DNA from: Elusimicrobia bacterium RIFCSPLOWO2_01_FULL_59_12 | GTDB taxonomy: Bacteria; Elusimicrobiota; Elusimicrobia; 2-01-FULL-59-12 | Assembly: GCA_001800075.1 (NCBI GenBank) | Contig: MGUR01000057.1 | Span: 42,622-59,655, forward strand | Length of the DNA: 17,034 nt | Reading direction: 5' to 3' | In this document: positions 1 through 7,639 of the stretch, in pieces | Layout of the letters: each line of letters opens with the position of its first letter | How positions within the stretch are numbered: position 1 is the stretch's first letter | The notes under the pieces: model-generated | Told to the model about the DNA's origin: nothing | The model's database searches: none | What the model saw: only the letters and a program-made list of their open reading frames with translations | Program-made: the position numbers and the translations under genes

Positions 1-466
1 CGCCCAGGCTCTCTTTCAGGGGTTCCGTTGTCTCAACCGACGACTTCTTTTGCAGAAACTTCTGGACGGTGATACGGACCTCTTCCGATTTCTCGAAAAC
101 TTTTTCGGGCACGCCGTTTCGCGCGGAGAGAACGCCGAACTGCGCCTGCCGGTCGAAGAGCTCGCTCACCACCGATACCAAGTCTCTCACGCTCGCTTCT
201 TCGAGCTTTCGTTTCATGTGCTTGAGCGATGTGAAGATGATGTCCCAGACTTCGCGCGTGAGCCGGTTCTGAATCCGCGCGGCCACGGGATTTTTCCCGG
301 GCTCGTCCGGCAGGAACTTCGTCGCGTTGTCGAGCCAGTACTTGACCGTGGTTTTGGTGACGCCGAGCTCGCGGGCGATGGCCGAGAGTCTCGCGCCGCC
401 TTCGTACTTGGTGATCGCGGACTGGATCGTCTCGGACGAATACTTCTGCGGCCCTTTACGCTTCAA
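1..466 (-). CDS. Helix-turn-helix protein, possible phage terminase small subunit (C-terminus outside window)
   Basis: The frame is open from a TTG start at 464-466 to the left edge, giving 155 codons without a stop, so the gene is 3'-partial. The TTG is preceded by GGGAGG four to five bases upstream, and it overlaps the TGA of the upstream gene (TTGA), which suggests translational coupling. The N-terminal part (about residues 8-45) reads as a helix-turn-helix of the transposase/terminase type, with the core AIARELGVTKTTVKYWL. The rest is predicted to be helical and charged. Small terminase subunits of tailed phages commonly have an N-terminal HTH followed by a helical oligomerisation region, and they often sit after replication genes. 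No large terminase is visible because the window ends. It could instead be another HTH regulator or adaptor. Confidence 0.6.
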   Translation of the reverse strand, partial: MKRKGPQKYSSETIQSAITKYEGGARLSAIARELGVTKTTVKYWLDNATKFLPDEPGKNPVAARIQNRLTREVWDIIFTSLKHMKRKLEEASVRDLVSVVSELFDRQAQFGVLSARNGVPEKVFEKSEEVRITVQKFLQKKSSVETTEPLKESLG

Positions 467-648
467 GATTCCTCCCTGAGCGGCGCGCTTTGACGTTCGA
501 GCCGTCTTTGTTTGCGGTGGTACTCCCGCCAGTACCGTCTTCGCCATGAACGGTTGCAGCGGGGATGCACCCACTGGTTCGCATAGCGCGGCGCGAACGA
601 GTCGCCGCAGCTTTTACAGATCCGGTTCGGGAAAAGCGCATTCTTCAT
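463..648 (-). CDS. Small basic zinc-finger-like protein (61 aa)
   Basis: Small gene starting at ATG 646-648 and ending in a TGA that overlaps the TTG start of the HTH gene. The frame is open further upstream, but that stretch is arginine-rich shadow of the preceding gene, and a GGAGG lies about 12 bases before this ATG. Residues 11-31 contain CKSCG and a later HPRC, a C-x2-C...H-x2-C arrangement that could bind one zinc. The second half is very rich in Arg, Lys and Tyr (RRRYWREYHRKQRR), consistent with nucleic acid binding. I do not recognise the family. Small zinc-finger proteins of this kind are common beside phage terminase and replication genes; its role here is unknown. Confidence 0.55.
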   Translation of the reverse strand: MKNALFPNRICKSCGDSFAPRYANQWVHPRCNRSWRRRYWREYHRKQRRLERQSAPLREES

Positions 649-704
649 TTCAGCGCCGGGCCTCCGGATTGTCCATACACCGTTCAAACTGTGGCCAAGC
701 CGAT

Positions 705-1028
705 TTACGCATCGGACCTGACCCAGCCGCCGAACTTTTTCTTGATCAAGTGAACGGCTTTCAGCAGCTCCGCGTCGCATTGCCGCGTGTGCAGGACTTC
801 GATCTCGGGGAACGTGTAAACGACCATCCCGGGATTGACCGCCTTGGCTTCTTCGAGCCACTTCACGTCCATGACGCAGAGAATGTCCTCGCCCGGGAAG
901 TGATCGGAGCGGATCACGACCCACTTGTAGGCGCCGCCGGAGCTGGCGGGAGCTTTACCGAAAGAGACGATCGGATTCTTGGGCCCGGCCTCCGGCGTGT
1001 TGTCCAACCGGTCGTTCAAGCTGCCCAT
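705..1028 (-). CDS. Hypothetical phage protein (107 aa)
   Basis: Unrecognised small soluble protein. The reading frame extends to a GTG at 1082, but those 18 extra codons run through the GGGTGGAT repeat cluster. ATG 1026-1028, with AGGA five bases upstream, is the more likely start. The body is a compact alpha/beta sequence with a hydrophobic core (KWVVIRSDHF, ILCVMDVKWLEEAK, MVVYTFPEIEVL), no signal peptide and no membrane segment. It ends in a basic helix (LIKKKFGGWV). Its position between the presumed origin and the terminase-like gene suggests a phage accessory or replication-associated role, but nothing in the sequence shows a function. Confidence 0.6.
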   Translation of the reverse strand: MGSLNDRLDNTPEAGPKNPIVSFGKAPASSGGAYKWVVIRSDHFPGEDILCVMDVKWLEEAKAVNPGMVVYTFPEIEVLHTRQCDAELLKAVHLIKKKFGGWVRSDA

Positions 1029-1045
1029 GGGAGTCCTGACCGGCG

Positions 1046-1366
1046 GGGTGGATGGCAGGGTGGATGTGTTTTGGGAATCCACCCTTGTTTTTGGGGGAAT
1101 CCACCCTCCGAATTTCTTCTATTTCTGGAAACGTTTCGCGAATTAGGGTGGAGGGGGTGGATCTGTTTTGGGGATACAGGGGGGTGGTTAGAAGAGTGAT
1201 ACCCCCCATACCCCCTATATTTATTATTTTTTTCTACTACTAAGAACAGATACATAAGTGATCCACCCTCTCCACCCTGAAAACGATTTGTCGACGGTAA
1301 AGCGAGGGTGGATTCGGGGGGTGGATTCCCAGGGTGGATCACTCGGCACCCCCGGGGAATCCACCC
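1046..1366. repeat. GGGTGGAT repeat cluster (iteron-like), candidate replication origin
   Basis: Ten exact copies of the 8-mer GGGTGGAT lie in 320 bp. Six are on the plus strand, starting at 1046, 1058, 1155, 1306, 1319 and 1332. Four are on the minus strand, at 1077-1084, 1099-1106, 1261-1268 and 1359-1366. One-mismatch copies sit near 1146, 1181 and 1270. The last three plus copies are spaced exactly 13 bp. A longer 12-mer, GGGAATCCACCC, occurs at 1073, 1095 and 1355, and as its reverse complement at 1319. The cluster fills the roughly 310-bp gap between the primase-helicase stop and the next start, and its last copies lie inside the end of the primase gene. Repeats plus an AT-rich tract beside a replication gene is the usual layout of an iteron origin; operator or partition-site roles remain possible. 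Confidence 0.65.
1168..1233. other. G/C hairpin and AT-rich tract inside the repeat cluster
   Basis: GGGGGGT at 1179-1185 is the perfect complement of ACCCCCC at 1201-1207 (15-base loop). Flanking GGGG near 1169 can pair with CCCC near 1212, extending the stem around an internal bulge. Directly to the right, 1214-1233 is nearly pure A/T ending in seven T residues, in sharp contrast to the GC-rich surroundings. In an origin this would be the hairpin and DNA-unwinding element. Read on the plus strand it also resembles a poor terminator, but no plus-strand gene ends here. Confidence 0.4.
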
Positions 1367-4065
1367 TCTTTCGGCTCGTTTTCCGGGATGCGGACCCAGT
1401 GGGTGTGCTCACCCCTCACCGTTTTGAAGCTGATCCGGACTTCCCACCCCGCGCTTTTAAGGAGCGGCAACGACTCCCGCAGGCGCGCCATGAGTTGCCG
1501 GGGGTTTTCAAACGGGCGGGGATACCCGTGCCGTTTGGCGAGCGCGGTGAAAAGATGGAAGATGCCGCCGGCCGTTGCGGTGAAAAACATGCCGTCCTCG
1601 CCGTGTTCCGGCAGGAGGTGATAGGCGGCAAAGAACTCGTCCTTCGTGGCCAGGTCTCGAGCGCTTTCCAAGGCCCGGACGGCTCCTTTAAAGAGGTTCA
1701 GGAATTGGAGAACAAGATTGGTGTCGGTCGCCGTTTCCTCGGACTCCGCCTGCTGGGATTTGAGCCAGGACGACCAGAGATTTTTCTCAAGACCGAGCGG
1801 CTCCTCGAGCGCGTCCCACACCAGAAACGCGAGAGCCAGGCATTCGAATGGACGCTCCTTGGGATGGTCTTTGAACTCGCGCTTGAGCAGCATCTCGACG
1901 TCGTAGCGCTTCTCGATGCGCGGCAGGATCTGCTGCGAGAGGAGTCGGAAGACGGCCGAAAGGATGACGTCGCGGTGCTTGAGAATCTTCTGGATCGCAT
2001 TCCCTTGAGAGAAGCGCGGATTGTGAAAAGCGGCGTCACAGGGAATCTCCCATTGACGGGAAAGAAGCTCGGGCTTTCCCAACGACTCGATTCCCGTCGT
2101 CATGATGAAGGAAGCCGCTTTCTCGCGCACGATCTCCTGATCGGTGTAAAGCTTCTTTTTCTCATGAACGATGCCGGTGGCGCCGGTCAGCAGAAAGTCC
2201 AGAAGCTCTCCCTTCAGGTTCGAGACTTCGAGGTTATCGAGCATGGCCAGAGGATTGCGCGAGGCGTCCGTGTAGAAGCTTGCGATCGTTCCGGTCTTCG
2301 CGATGTCCTCCCCGTAAATCAGGTGGCCGATCAGCTTGGCGGCCGTGGTCTTTCCCGAATCGCTTGATCCGCTTAAGCGGATGAGCGGGCGAGCGGGACA
2401 GAAATCCTTCAGGAAAACGAGAGGTACGAGGCTGGAAAGAAGTGCCTTATCGGCCTCGGCGCAGGGAAACGCATCGAAGAGAAGCTCTTTAAAGAGTGCC
2501 CACCCCTGTGCCGGATCCACGTTATCCAGGTACCGGAACGGCTGCACCCGATCGCTGGGATTCAGCATCACCTTGTCGTCGTTGCGGCCGTTGGGGATGA
2601 GAACGATCGAGTCCGATGTGATCTTAAGGATCCGGCCCATTTCGTCATGGGCGTGGATATAGACAGCGGGAAGGTCGGCGTCGTCACAGACCCAACCGGC
2701 CGAGCGGACCGGGCTTCCTTTTTCCCGGGCGGCGTTCTTCAGGAACTCCCACACGAACTTGCCTTCGGACGTCGTGTGATTCAATCGCCCGATCCTTTGA
2801 AGGAGGGCGTTGAACGTTCGGTTGTTGCTGATCGTGTAGAGCAGGCCGTCCAGGCACAAATATTCGTTCGAGGCGCGCGGGTCAAAGAAGAATGCGCCCT
2901 GCTCGGTCAGGTGTTCCATCACGACCTCGGCAACTGAAATCAGTTTCTGGTGGGACGACACCTTCTTAGCGTCACGGATCGAGTTCAGGATATCGAGCAG
3001 ACCCGGTCCGCCGGGCGTCCGCACCGCCGGAACACTCCCTGATTCGATCAGCGGGACCGCTGCGATTAAACGTTTCAGATCCTCAGCAGTGCCGTGACGC
3101 TTATCGAACAGACTGCCGTCGACCGGGCGTTCCTTGGTAAAGAAATCGCCGAAATCCTTGTCGTCCTTGGCGCCGGACAAGGGAAGCTGCAGATTTCTGA
3201 TCGAGGAGACCTTCGCGTCCTTGAGCGCCCGCAGAACGACACCTTGTACGGCCGCCTGCCCTTCCGGATCGACGTCGTAGGCAATCACGAGATCCTTACC
3301 TTCGAACAAGGAAATCCATTCCTTCCGAAACGCCGTGCATCCATGCGTGGAGGTGACGGCCACAAAGCCGTTTTGCTCAAGCAGCAGGCGGTCGAACTCC
3401 CCTTCGCAGAGGATGACCTGCTTGCCGGGATTCTTGGCAAGGAGGTCGGCACCGTAAAGCCGCGGCGGATTGCCGAAACCCTTCAAATTGATCATTTTCG
3501 GCGACTGCGTCGAACTGTAGAAACGGATGTTCCCCAGGGCGCCGTGCTCATCGCGTATGGGAATCGAAATGCGGCGGCGGTAGGAATCCCAGCCCAGCTC
3601 GAAGCGGCGGATCGTTTCTTCGGTCAGGCCGCGCTTCCCGGTCAGAAAGCTCATGATTTCTTTGTTTTGTGCGAGCGCCTCACGCATCTTCCGGACATAC
3701 GACTCGCGGATTTCTCCCGGACCGGATCCGTTCAGGTGCGGTCTCGGAACACCCGTCTTGTCGCCGAGGGCAAGGAGCGCATCCCTGAAGGAGGCACCCG
3801 TCGTATGCATGAGGTAATCGAGAGCCCCGCCTTTGCCGCAGCCCGCGAAACAGGCCCATTGGCCGGTTTTATTGTTGAAGGCAAAGGACGGCGTGTGGTC
3901 ATCGTGGAACGGACAGCGTGCAGTCACCCATTCGCTGCCGTTTTTGTGTTGCCCTTGCACGCCCTGAAAGAGCGTCGAGAAATCCTGAATCCGGCTTAGG
4001 ACCTCCTGTTTGAAGCGTTTCCACTCTTCCTTGACGCTATTGGGCGATGAATCGACCATCGTCAT
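1339..4065 (-). CDS. Phage primase-helicase (CHC2 zinc finger, Toprim, D5/SF3-like ATPase)
   Basis: A 908-aa replication protein that would prime and unwind DNA at the element's origin. The start is ATG 4063-4065, which overlaps the TGA of the upstream gene (ATGA); the 43 open codons further upstream are shadow of that gene. The N-terminal zinc-binding domain is CHC2-type, with C51, H54, C72 and C76 (ARCPFHDD...ACFAGCGKGG). The Toprim domain follows, with the acidic motifs EGEFD at 221-225 and DVDPEG at 264-269. The C-terminal half carries an ATPase domain with Walker A GSSDSGKT at 566-573, a Walker-B-like LAMLDNLE at 606-613 and a sensor-like FIMTTGIES near 653. This primase-helicase architecture is typical of phages and integrative elements. 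The gene ends inside the repeat cluster, which fits a replication initiator next to its origin. Confidence 0.93.
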   Translation of the reverse strand: MTMVDSSPNSVKEEWKRFKQEVLSRIQDFSTLFQGVQGQHKNGSEWVTARCPFHDDHTPSFAFNNKTGQWACFAGCGKGGALDYLMHTTGASFRDALLALGDKTGVPRPHLNGSGPGEIRESYVRKMREALAQNKEIMSFLTGKRGLTEETIRRFELGWDSYRRRISIPIRDEHGALGNIRFYSSTQSPKMINLKGFGNPPRLYGADLLAKNPGKQVILCEGEFDRLLLEQNGFVAVTSTHGCTAFRKEWISLFEGKDLVIAYDVDPEGQAAVQGVVLRALKDAKVSSIRNLQLPLSGAKDDKDFGDFFTKERPVDGSLFDKRHGTAEDLKRLIAAVPLIESGSVPAVRTPGGPGLLDILNSIRDAKKVSSHQKLISVAEVVMEHLTEQGAFFFDPRASNEYLCLDGLLYTISNNRTFNALLQRIGRLNHTTSEGKFVWEFLKNAAREKGSPVRSAGWVCDDADLPAVYIHAHDEMGRILKITSDSIVLIPNGRNDDKVMLNPSDRVQPFRYLDNVDPAQGWALFKELLFDAFPCAEADKALLSSLVPLVFLKDFCPARPLIRLSGSSDSGKTTAAKLIGHLIYGEDIAKTGTIASFYTDASRNPLAMLDNLEVSNLKGELLDFLLTGATGIVHEKKKLYTDQEIVREKAASFIMTTGIESLGKPELLSRQWEIPCDAAFHNPRFSQGNAIQKILKHRDVILSAVFRLLSQQILPRIEKRYDVEMLLKREFKDHPKERPFECLALAFLVWDALEEPLGLEKNLWSSWLKSQQAESEETATDTNLVLQFLNLFKGAVRALESARDLATKDEFFAAYHLLPEHGEDGMFFTATAGGIFHLFTALAKRHGYPRPFENPRQLMARLRESLPLLKSAGWEVRISFKTVRGEHTHWVRIPENEPKEGGFPGGAE

Positions 4066-5030
4066 TGCACACCGGCCCCAATGACGGAATCGGCAGGCTG
4101 CGAAGTGCCCGGAGTAGGCGTATTCGATGCGAGTACGCGATAATCCTTGACCACAAGACCGTTGTCGCTGGATCCACGGGTGTGCATCGGCCACCAGTAG
4201 GTCCCGCGATACTTTCCAAATAAACCATGGTTTGAGAAATCCTTGAAGTGCCCTCGGCAGATATGAAGCGCCTTGGGCGTAAGCGCGGACCGGCCATCGT
4301 TTTCGGAGGCGATCATCTTCTTGACCGGATCGATTACGATCGTATGCCAGCGGATCAGCGGCAGTTTGCCTCGACTCCCACGCGCTTTCTGAAGCTTCTG
4401 CGGGAACGGCGGGCCTTTGATGATTTGAACGTTCTTGCAGTGCATGAAGGACAACGCCATGAACGGGATCGCGAGAAAGATGTGAGACCCGCTCAATTCG
4501 TCCATCTCATCCTGGGAAATCCTGTAGTTCTCAGAGAGAATCGGATTCGGAAGCAATTGGAGATTTTCGCCTTCCAGCAGTCGTCCTTCTTTCGTGACGC
4601 CGAAGAAAAAGCCCGGCGGTGTGGCGATAACGTCATCGACCAAGCCTTGAAAAAAGAAATGCGCTGAAACGATCCATCGCGCTCCCTTTGACCTCATCTC
4701 TTCCAAGTGGAGGCTGAACGATTCTCCGGGCCGTCCTCCCTCAAGATCGAAACTGTACAGGCACACGCCGGTCCGGTATCTCTTCGGAACGCCGTCGGCC
4801 GGAAGAGAAAATCCCCAATCCTGATGGTGCGTCCATTCCATCCAAAGCAGCGGCATAGGCGGGGCGACGTTTGGAAAATCGGTGATTTCCCATTTCTGAA
4901 AGGGCGTTTCAAAGACGTAATCGGCCACATTCTGGATCTTGATCACCGCCGCATGACGCAAATCCTCCAAATAGCGGACTCCGAAATCGGTCGCAGGCTG
5001 CACGCAGTTCAAAATGTCGTCTATGAGCAT
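4062..5030 (-). CDS. Conserved MGE protein with HxxRGH motif, possibly AcrVA2-like
   Basis: A 322-aa protein of unproven function. ATG 5028-5030 has GGAGGA seven bases upstream and lies inside the end of the ERCC4 gene; the TGA overlaps the primase ATG. The most characteristic part is the C-terminus (about residues 245-300): IRWHTIVIDP, then KALHICRGHFKDF, LFGKYRGTYWW and HTRGSS, followed by VVKDYRV. I recall this RGH-G-T-W-x2-H-x-RG signature from many phage and plasmid proteins annotated as hypothetical. The anti-CRISPR AcrVA2, also about 322 aa, ends with a similar HxxRGHW...W region and has many relatives in mobile elements without any link to Cas12. The N-terminal 200 residues are not recognised. 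The match to AcrVA2 is from memory of the motif, so function is open; its place just before the primase suggests an early role. Confidence 0.75.
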   Translation of the reverse strand: MLIDDILNCVQPATDFGVRYLEDLRHAAVIKIQNVADYVFETPFQKWEITDFPNVAPPMPLLWMEWTHHQDWGFSLPADGVPKRYRTGVCLYSFDLEGGRPGESFSLHLEEMRSKGARWIVSAHFFFQGLVDDVIATPPGFFFGVTKEGRLLEGENLQLLPNPILSENYRISQDEMDELSGSHIFLAIPFMALSFMHCKNVQIIKGPPFPQKLQKARGSRGKLPLIRWHTIVIDPVKKMIASENDGRSALTPKALHICRGHFKDFSNHGLFGKYRGTYWWPMHTRGSSDNGLVVKDYRVLASNTPTPGTSQPADSVIGAGVQ

Positions 5031-5473
5031 GACGATTCCTCCCGGTTGTATTTCCAGAACTTCTCAAGCAGGCGCAGCGTAAGGTTGCGGCCCAATCGGC
5101 GGTTGCCGGCAAAAAACACGCAGACGCGGTATTTGACCGACCAGGCAATGATTGAGTTGACCGCCGCCTTGGGATTCATCCGCGTGAAAGCGGGCGCCTC
5201 CAGAAATTCTTCCAGCGTAGACTCGATGACGATCGCCGCATAGTCCAGCTTCGAAAGCCGCTCCAGCTCCTTTTCGAACCGAACGCGACCGGCGCCCAGA
5301 GACGCATAGGCGTCTTCCTTGCTCTTACGTTCAACAGCGACCTGGTTTTCGAACCCCAGAAGGGAATAGTCCCCGCTCGGGATGCCCTTTACGATCGCGC
5401 CGGGAAAGTCGTACGGACGTTGCTCCCGCGAATCGATCACGATGACCGGCGGCTCAATGGATTTCCCGGCCAT
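5021..5473 (-). CDS. ERCC4-domain (XPF-type) nuclease
   Basis: A 150-aa single-domain nuclease. The ERCC4 motifs are clear: IDSREQRPY at about 13-21, GDYSLLG at 34-40 and VAVERKS at 45-51 (the family V-E-R-K catalytic signature). A helical remainder carries RFEKELERL and AIVIESTLEEF. These enzymes cut branched or flap DNA. Phage versions, which lack the helicase and tandem HhH domains of full XPF, are thought to process recombination or replication intermediates. Start ATG 5471-5473 has GGAGGAG upstream and overlaps the methyltransferase stop by 20 bases, while its own stop overlaps the next start. The tail (NREESSCS) appears to be a simple read-out of that overlap. Confidence 0.9.
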   Translation of the reverse strand: MAGKSIEPPVIVIDSREQRPYDFPGAIVKGIPSGDYSLLGFENQVAVERKSKEDAYASLGAGRVRFEKELERLSKLDYAAIVIESTLEEFLEAPAFTRMNPKAAVNSIIAWSVKYRVCVFFAGNRRLGRNLTLRLLEKFWKYNREESSCS

Positions 5474-6434
5474 TCAGGCTCTCCTCCGCTTCCGTGAGCC
5501 TGCGCCCAAGCCACTCGATGATCTGCGGGACGACGGCATTGCCGAGACATTTAAGGCGGTCCACCCGAGCGGGAACCCCATAAGCCACTCGACCCACATC
5601 GGGTTCAGTTGCCCACCAACCGCTCCGCTCAATGCGGGCCTGCCCGAAGAATCCCGTTGATTCGGGCCGCCCTTCGCGCCGTCCGAGGCCCGCGGCGTCG
5701 GCCATCTCTTGACCGCCACGTTCAAAGCGAAGCTGTTTCTTTCCCATTGGCTGGGTCCTGCATCGTTCTTGGCGTCGTTGACGGTCGGTGTCGGCCAGAG
5801 CATGGCTTTGAGCTTTCGTTTTCCGTTCGTGCCGCCGTTGTTGGCTCCGCAAGGCGTCGGCCAGAGGGACTTTTTCCATTTCCAGATGTCGGTCCGGAGG
5901 CTTCGTCCCTGTCCGCCACCGTGACTCCCCAGGGAGTCGGCGGCCTGCGGCGTGGCCCACAATGAAGACCCGGTACCGGAGATGAGGGGCGCCGAAGGCG
6001 GCCGCCGGAAGACAATCCCATTCGACATCGAACCCGCTCGCGGCCAGATCCCTGAGAACCTCGGCAAAGGCGGATCCATCATCGGCAGATAGGAGTCCGG
6101 GGACGTTTTCAAGAAGAACCCATCGGGGCCGAGTCGCGCGAAGGATTCGGTTGATCTCGGGCCAGAGCCAGCGCTCATCCGCCCTGGCTTTCCTTTTGCC
6201 GGCGAGAGAAACCGGCTGACAGGGGAACCCGGCGCAGAGAAGGTCATAGGCAGGCAGAGTTGCCGGATCGACCCGGCGGATATCTCCTTCATACAGCGTC
6301 TCGTCCGGCCGGTTTTTCCGGTAGACCCCGGCCGCGTAAGGATCGATCTCGTTCGCCCAGACGCATTTGTGCCCCGCCCGTTCGAGCCCGAGCCGGAATC
6401 CTCCGATCCCCGCGAAAAGCTCGATGAATTTCAC
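5454..6434 (-). CDS. dcm: DNA cytosine-5 methyltransferase
   Basis: A 326-aa C5-MTase, most likely protecting the element's DNA from host restriction, since no cognate nuclease gene is adjacent. Motif I FAGIGGF is at 7-13, motif IV GFPCQPVS at 69-76 with catalytic C72, motif VI ENV at 109-111, motif VIII HLRYRVFIV at 151-159, and motif X GNAVVPQ near the C-terminus. Motif VIII usually reads QxRxR; here the first residue is His. The variable region (about 162-290) is low in hydrophobics and full of Arg, Gln and Asp, which is odd for a target-recognition domain. That region also carries a second open frame on the same strand. Start is GTG 6432-6434 overlapping the TGA of recD2-C (GTGA). Target sequence cannot be predicted. 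Confidence 0.92.
   Translation of the reverse strand: MKFIELFAGIGGFRLGLERAGHKCVWANEIDPYAAGVYRKNRPDETLYEGDIRRVDPATLPAYDLLCAGFPCQPVSLAGKRKARADERWLWPEINRILRATRPRWVLLENVPGLLSADDGSAFAEVLRDLAASGFDVEWDCLPAAAFGAPHLRYRVFIVGHAAGRRLPGESRWRTGTKPPDRHLEMEKVPLADALRSQQRRHERKTKAQSHALADTDRQRRQERCRTQPMGKKQLRFERGGQEMADAAGLGRREGRPESTGFFGQARIERSGWWATEPDVGRVAYGVPARVDRLKCLGNAVVPQIIEWLGRRLTEAEESLNGREIH
5474..6292 (-). other. Overlapping second reading frame inside the methyltransferase (WPTP / WVEWLMGFP frame)
   Basis: A 272-codon open frame lies wholly inside dcm on the same strand, from ATG 6290-6292 to a stop at 5474. Its conceptual product is not random: it has four repeats of W-P/A-T-P (SLWATPQAAD, LWPTPCGAN, LWPTPTVND, RWPTPRASD), an upstream WPRAGSMSNG, and a C-terminal LNPMWVEWLMGFPLGW. 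I recall these motifs, in this order, from widespread phage and bacterial proteins annotated as hypothetical or methyltransferase-associated. No ribosome binding site precedes the ATG. It may be a genuinely dual-coded protein, or a frame kept open by codon bias and repeatedly annotated. I do not claim expression. Confidence 0.3.
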
Positions 6435-7639
6435 GGCGTTTCATCGCGTCTCGAGAGAAGCCCGGCCAAGCCCGTGTAGCGATTCTCCTGACCGGCCCGT
6501 GCGACGATTTTGGGGATCTCTTCCCTTTGGCCGACAATGACGCAGAGTTTCTTCGCCCGGCTGACGGCCGTATAAAGGAGATTCCTGTGCAGCATGAGCG
6601 AGCCGAAGGTGCTATGGATCGGAATGATGACGGCGGGCCACTCCGACCCCTGGCTTTTGTGAATCGTAAGGCAGTAGGCGAGCTCCAGGTGGTTCTGGAA
6701 TAGATCGAGCTTGACGAGACGATCAGGATTCTCGAAACGCACCTCGATTCGGCGAAGGGCTTGTTCGATGCGCTCGACATAACCGATGTCGCCGTTTACG
6801 ATGTCGTTTTCGTAATCGTTCTTCTGCTGGATGACCTTGTCGCCGAGGCGGAAGCGACAGTTATCAAGAGCCGGATTTGTGTTGAGCGCCTGCTGGAGCT
6901 TTTCGTTGATGGCTTTGCAGGAAAGAGTCGTTCGTTCACGAAAAGGCGAGATCACCTGGATATCATGCATGGGGTCGAAGCCGCGTGAGGCGGGCAGGCT
7001 CTTTGTGGTCAGTTCAACGATCTTCGCTTGGATTGCTTCTTCCGTATCCTGTTCGAGAAAATAAAAATCTCCGGTCTTCGCATTGTCGACATGAATGTCC
7101 TCGCCGCTTTTGATCCGGTGGCAATTGCGGATGAGAAGTCCTTCGTCTTGGCGCTTGATGATCGTGAGTTCGGCAGCCGGGATCACGCCCGACGCCAGGA
7201 AATCCCGAAGGACGTTCCCCGGGCCTACGGATGGAAGCTGGTAGGGATCACCGACAAAAATGAGCCTCGTGCCGGGAGCCACCGCTTCCAGGAATCGGGC
7301 CATCAACGAGACGTCGACCATCGACACCTCGTCCAGGACGATCAGGTCTGCGGGAATTCGATTGTCCGGACCTCGCGTGAAGACGAAGTGCTTCCCTTCT
7401 CTTATGGGCTTCAGGAGCCGATGAATCGTGACGGCGGGTCTGCCGCTGACTTCGGAGAGGCGTTTGGCGGCTTTACCGCTGGGAGCCGCCAGAAAGTATC
7501 GTTCCGTAGGCACGGAAAGCGCGTCCAGAATCGCTCTGACGGCGGTCGACTTTCCGGTGCCGGCCGCGCCGGTCAGAATGAATAGACGCGAGCGCGCGGC
7601 AAGATCCAAAGCATGCTGTTGATCGGGAAAGAGATCCAT
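6431..7639 (-). CDS. recD2: RecD2-type SF1B helicase, motor half
   Basis: A 402-aa protein containing the complete ATPase/translocase core of a RecD2/RecD-family 5'-3' helicase. Walker A GAAGTGKST is at 24-32, motif II DEVSMVD at 103-109, motif III GDPYQLPSVGPG at 130-141, a late motif LTIHKSQGSEWPAV near 330, and motif VI LYTAVSRAK near 365. The OB-fold and helical N-terminal region of RecD2 is missing because it is encoded by the preceding gene. The two frames are in phase and separated by a single TGA, with this ATG immediately after it and GGGAG five bases before the ATG (7645-7649). Reinitiation is therefore well supported. The stop overlaps the GTG of the methyltransferase. It is likely to resolve or unwind DNA in phage recombination-dependent replication. 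Confidence 0.92.
   Translation of the reverse strand: MDLFPDQQHALDLAARSRLFILTGAAGTGKSTAVRAILDALSVPTERYFLAAPSGKAAKRLSEVSGRPAVTIHRLLKPIREGKHFVFTRGPDNRIPADLIVLDEVSMVDVSLMARFLEAVAPGTRLIFVGDPYQLPSVGPGNVLRDFLASGVIPAAELTIIKRQDEGLLIRNCHRIKSGEDIHVDNAKTGDFYFLEQDTEEAIQAKIVELTTKSLPASRGFDPMHDIQVISPFRERTTLSCKAINEKLQQALNTNPALDNCRFRLGDKVIQQKNDYENDIVNGDIGYVERIEQALRRIEVRFENPDRLVKLDLFQNHLELAYCLTIHKSQGSEWPAVIIPIHSTFGSLMLHRNLLYTAVSRAKKLCVIVGQREEIPKIVARAGQENRYTGLAGLLSRRDETP

Noticed and set aside
649..924. Upstream extension of the 61-aa zinc-finger gene
   Set aside because: The extra residues are Arg/Gly-rich shadow of the 705-1028 gene; ATG 648 gives a compact zinc-finger protein and fits the gene order.
1016..1342. 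108-codon minus-strand frame through the repeat cluster, with a GTG overlapping the primase stop
   Set aside because: The product is a His/Pro/Gly-rich translation of the GGGTGGAT repeats (IHP, HPP), it overlaps the next gene's likely start, and there is no ribosome binding site; a frame kept open by the repeats is the simpler view.
1258..2367. 369-codon plus-strand frame opposite the primase-helicase
   Set aside because: Antisense of a gene with clear Toprim and Walker motifs; composition is typical of a high-GC shadow frame.
3094..3999. 301-codon plus-strand frame opposite the primase
   Set aside because: Antisense of the zinc-finger/Toprim region; no domain recognised.
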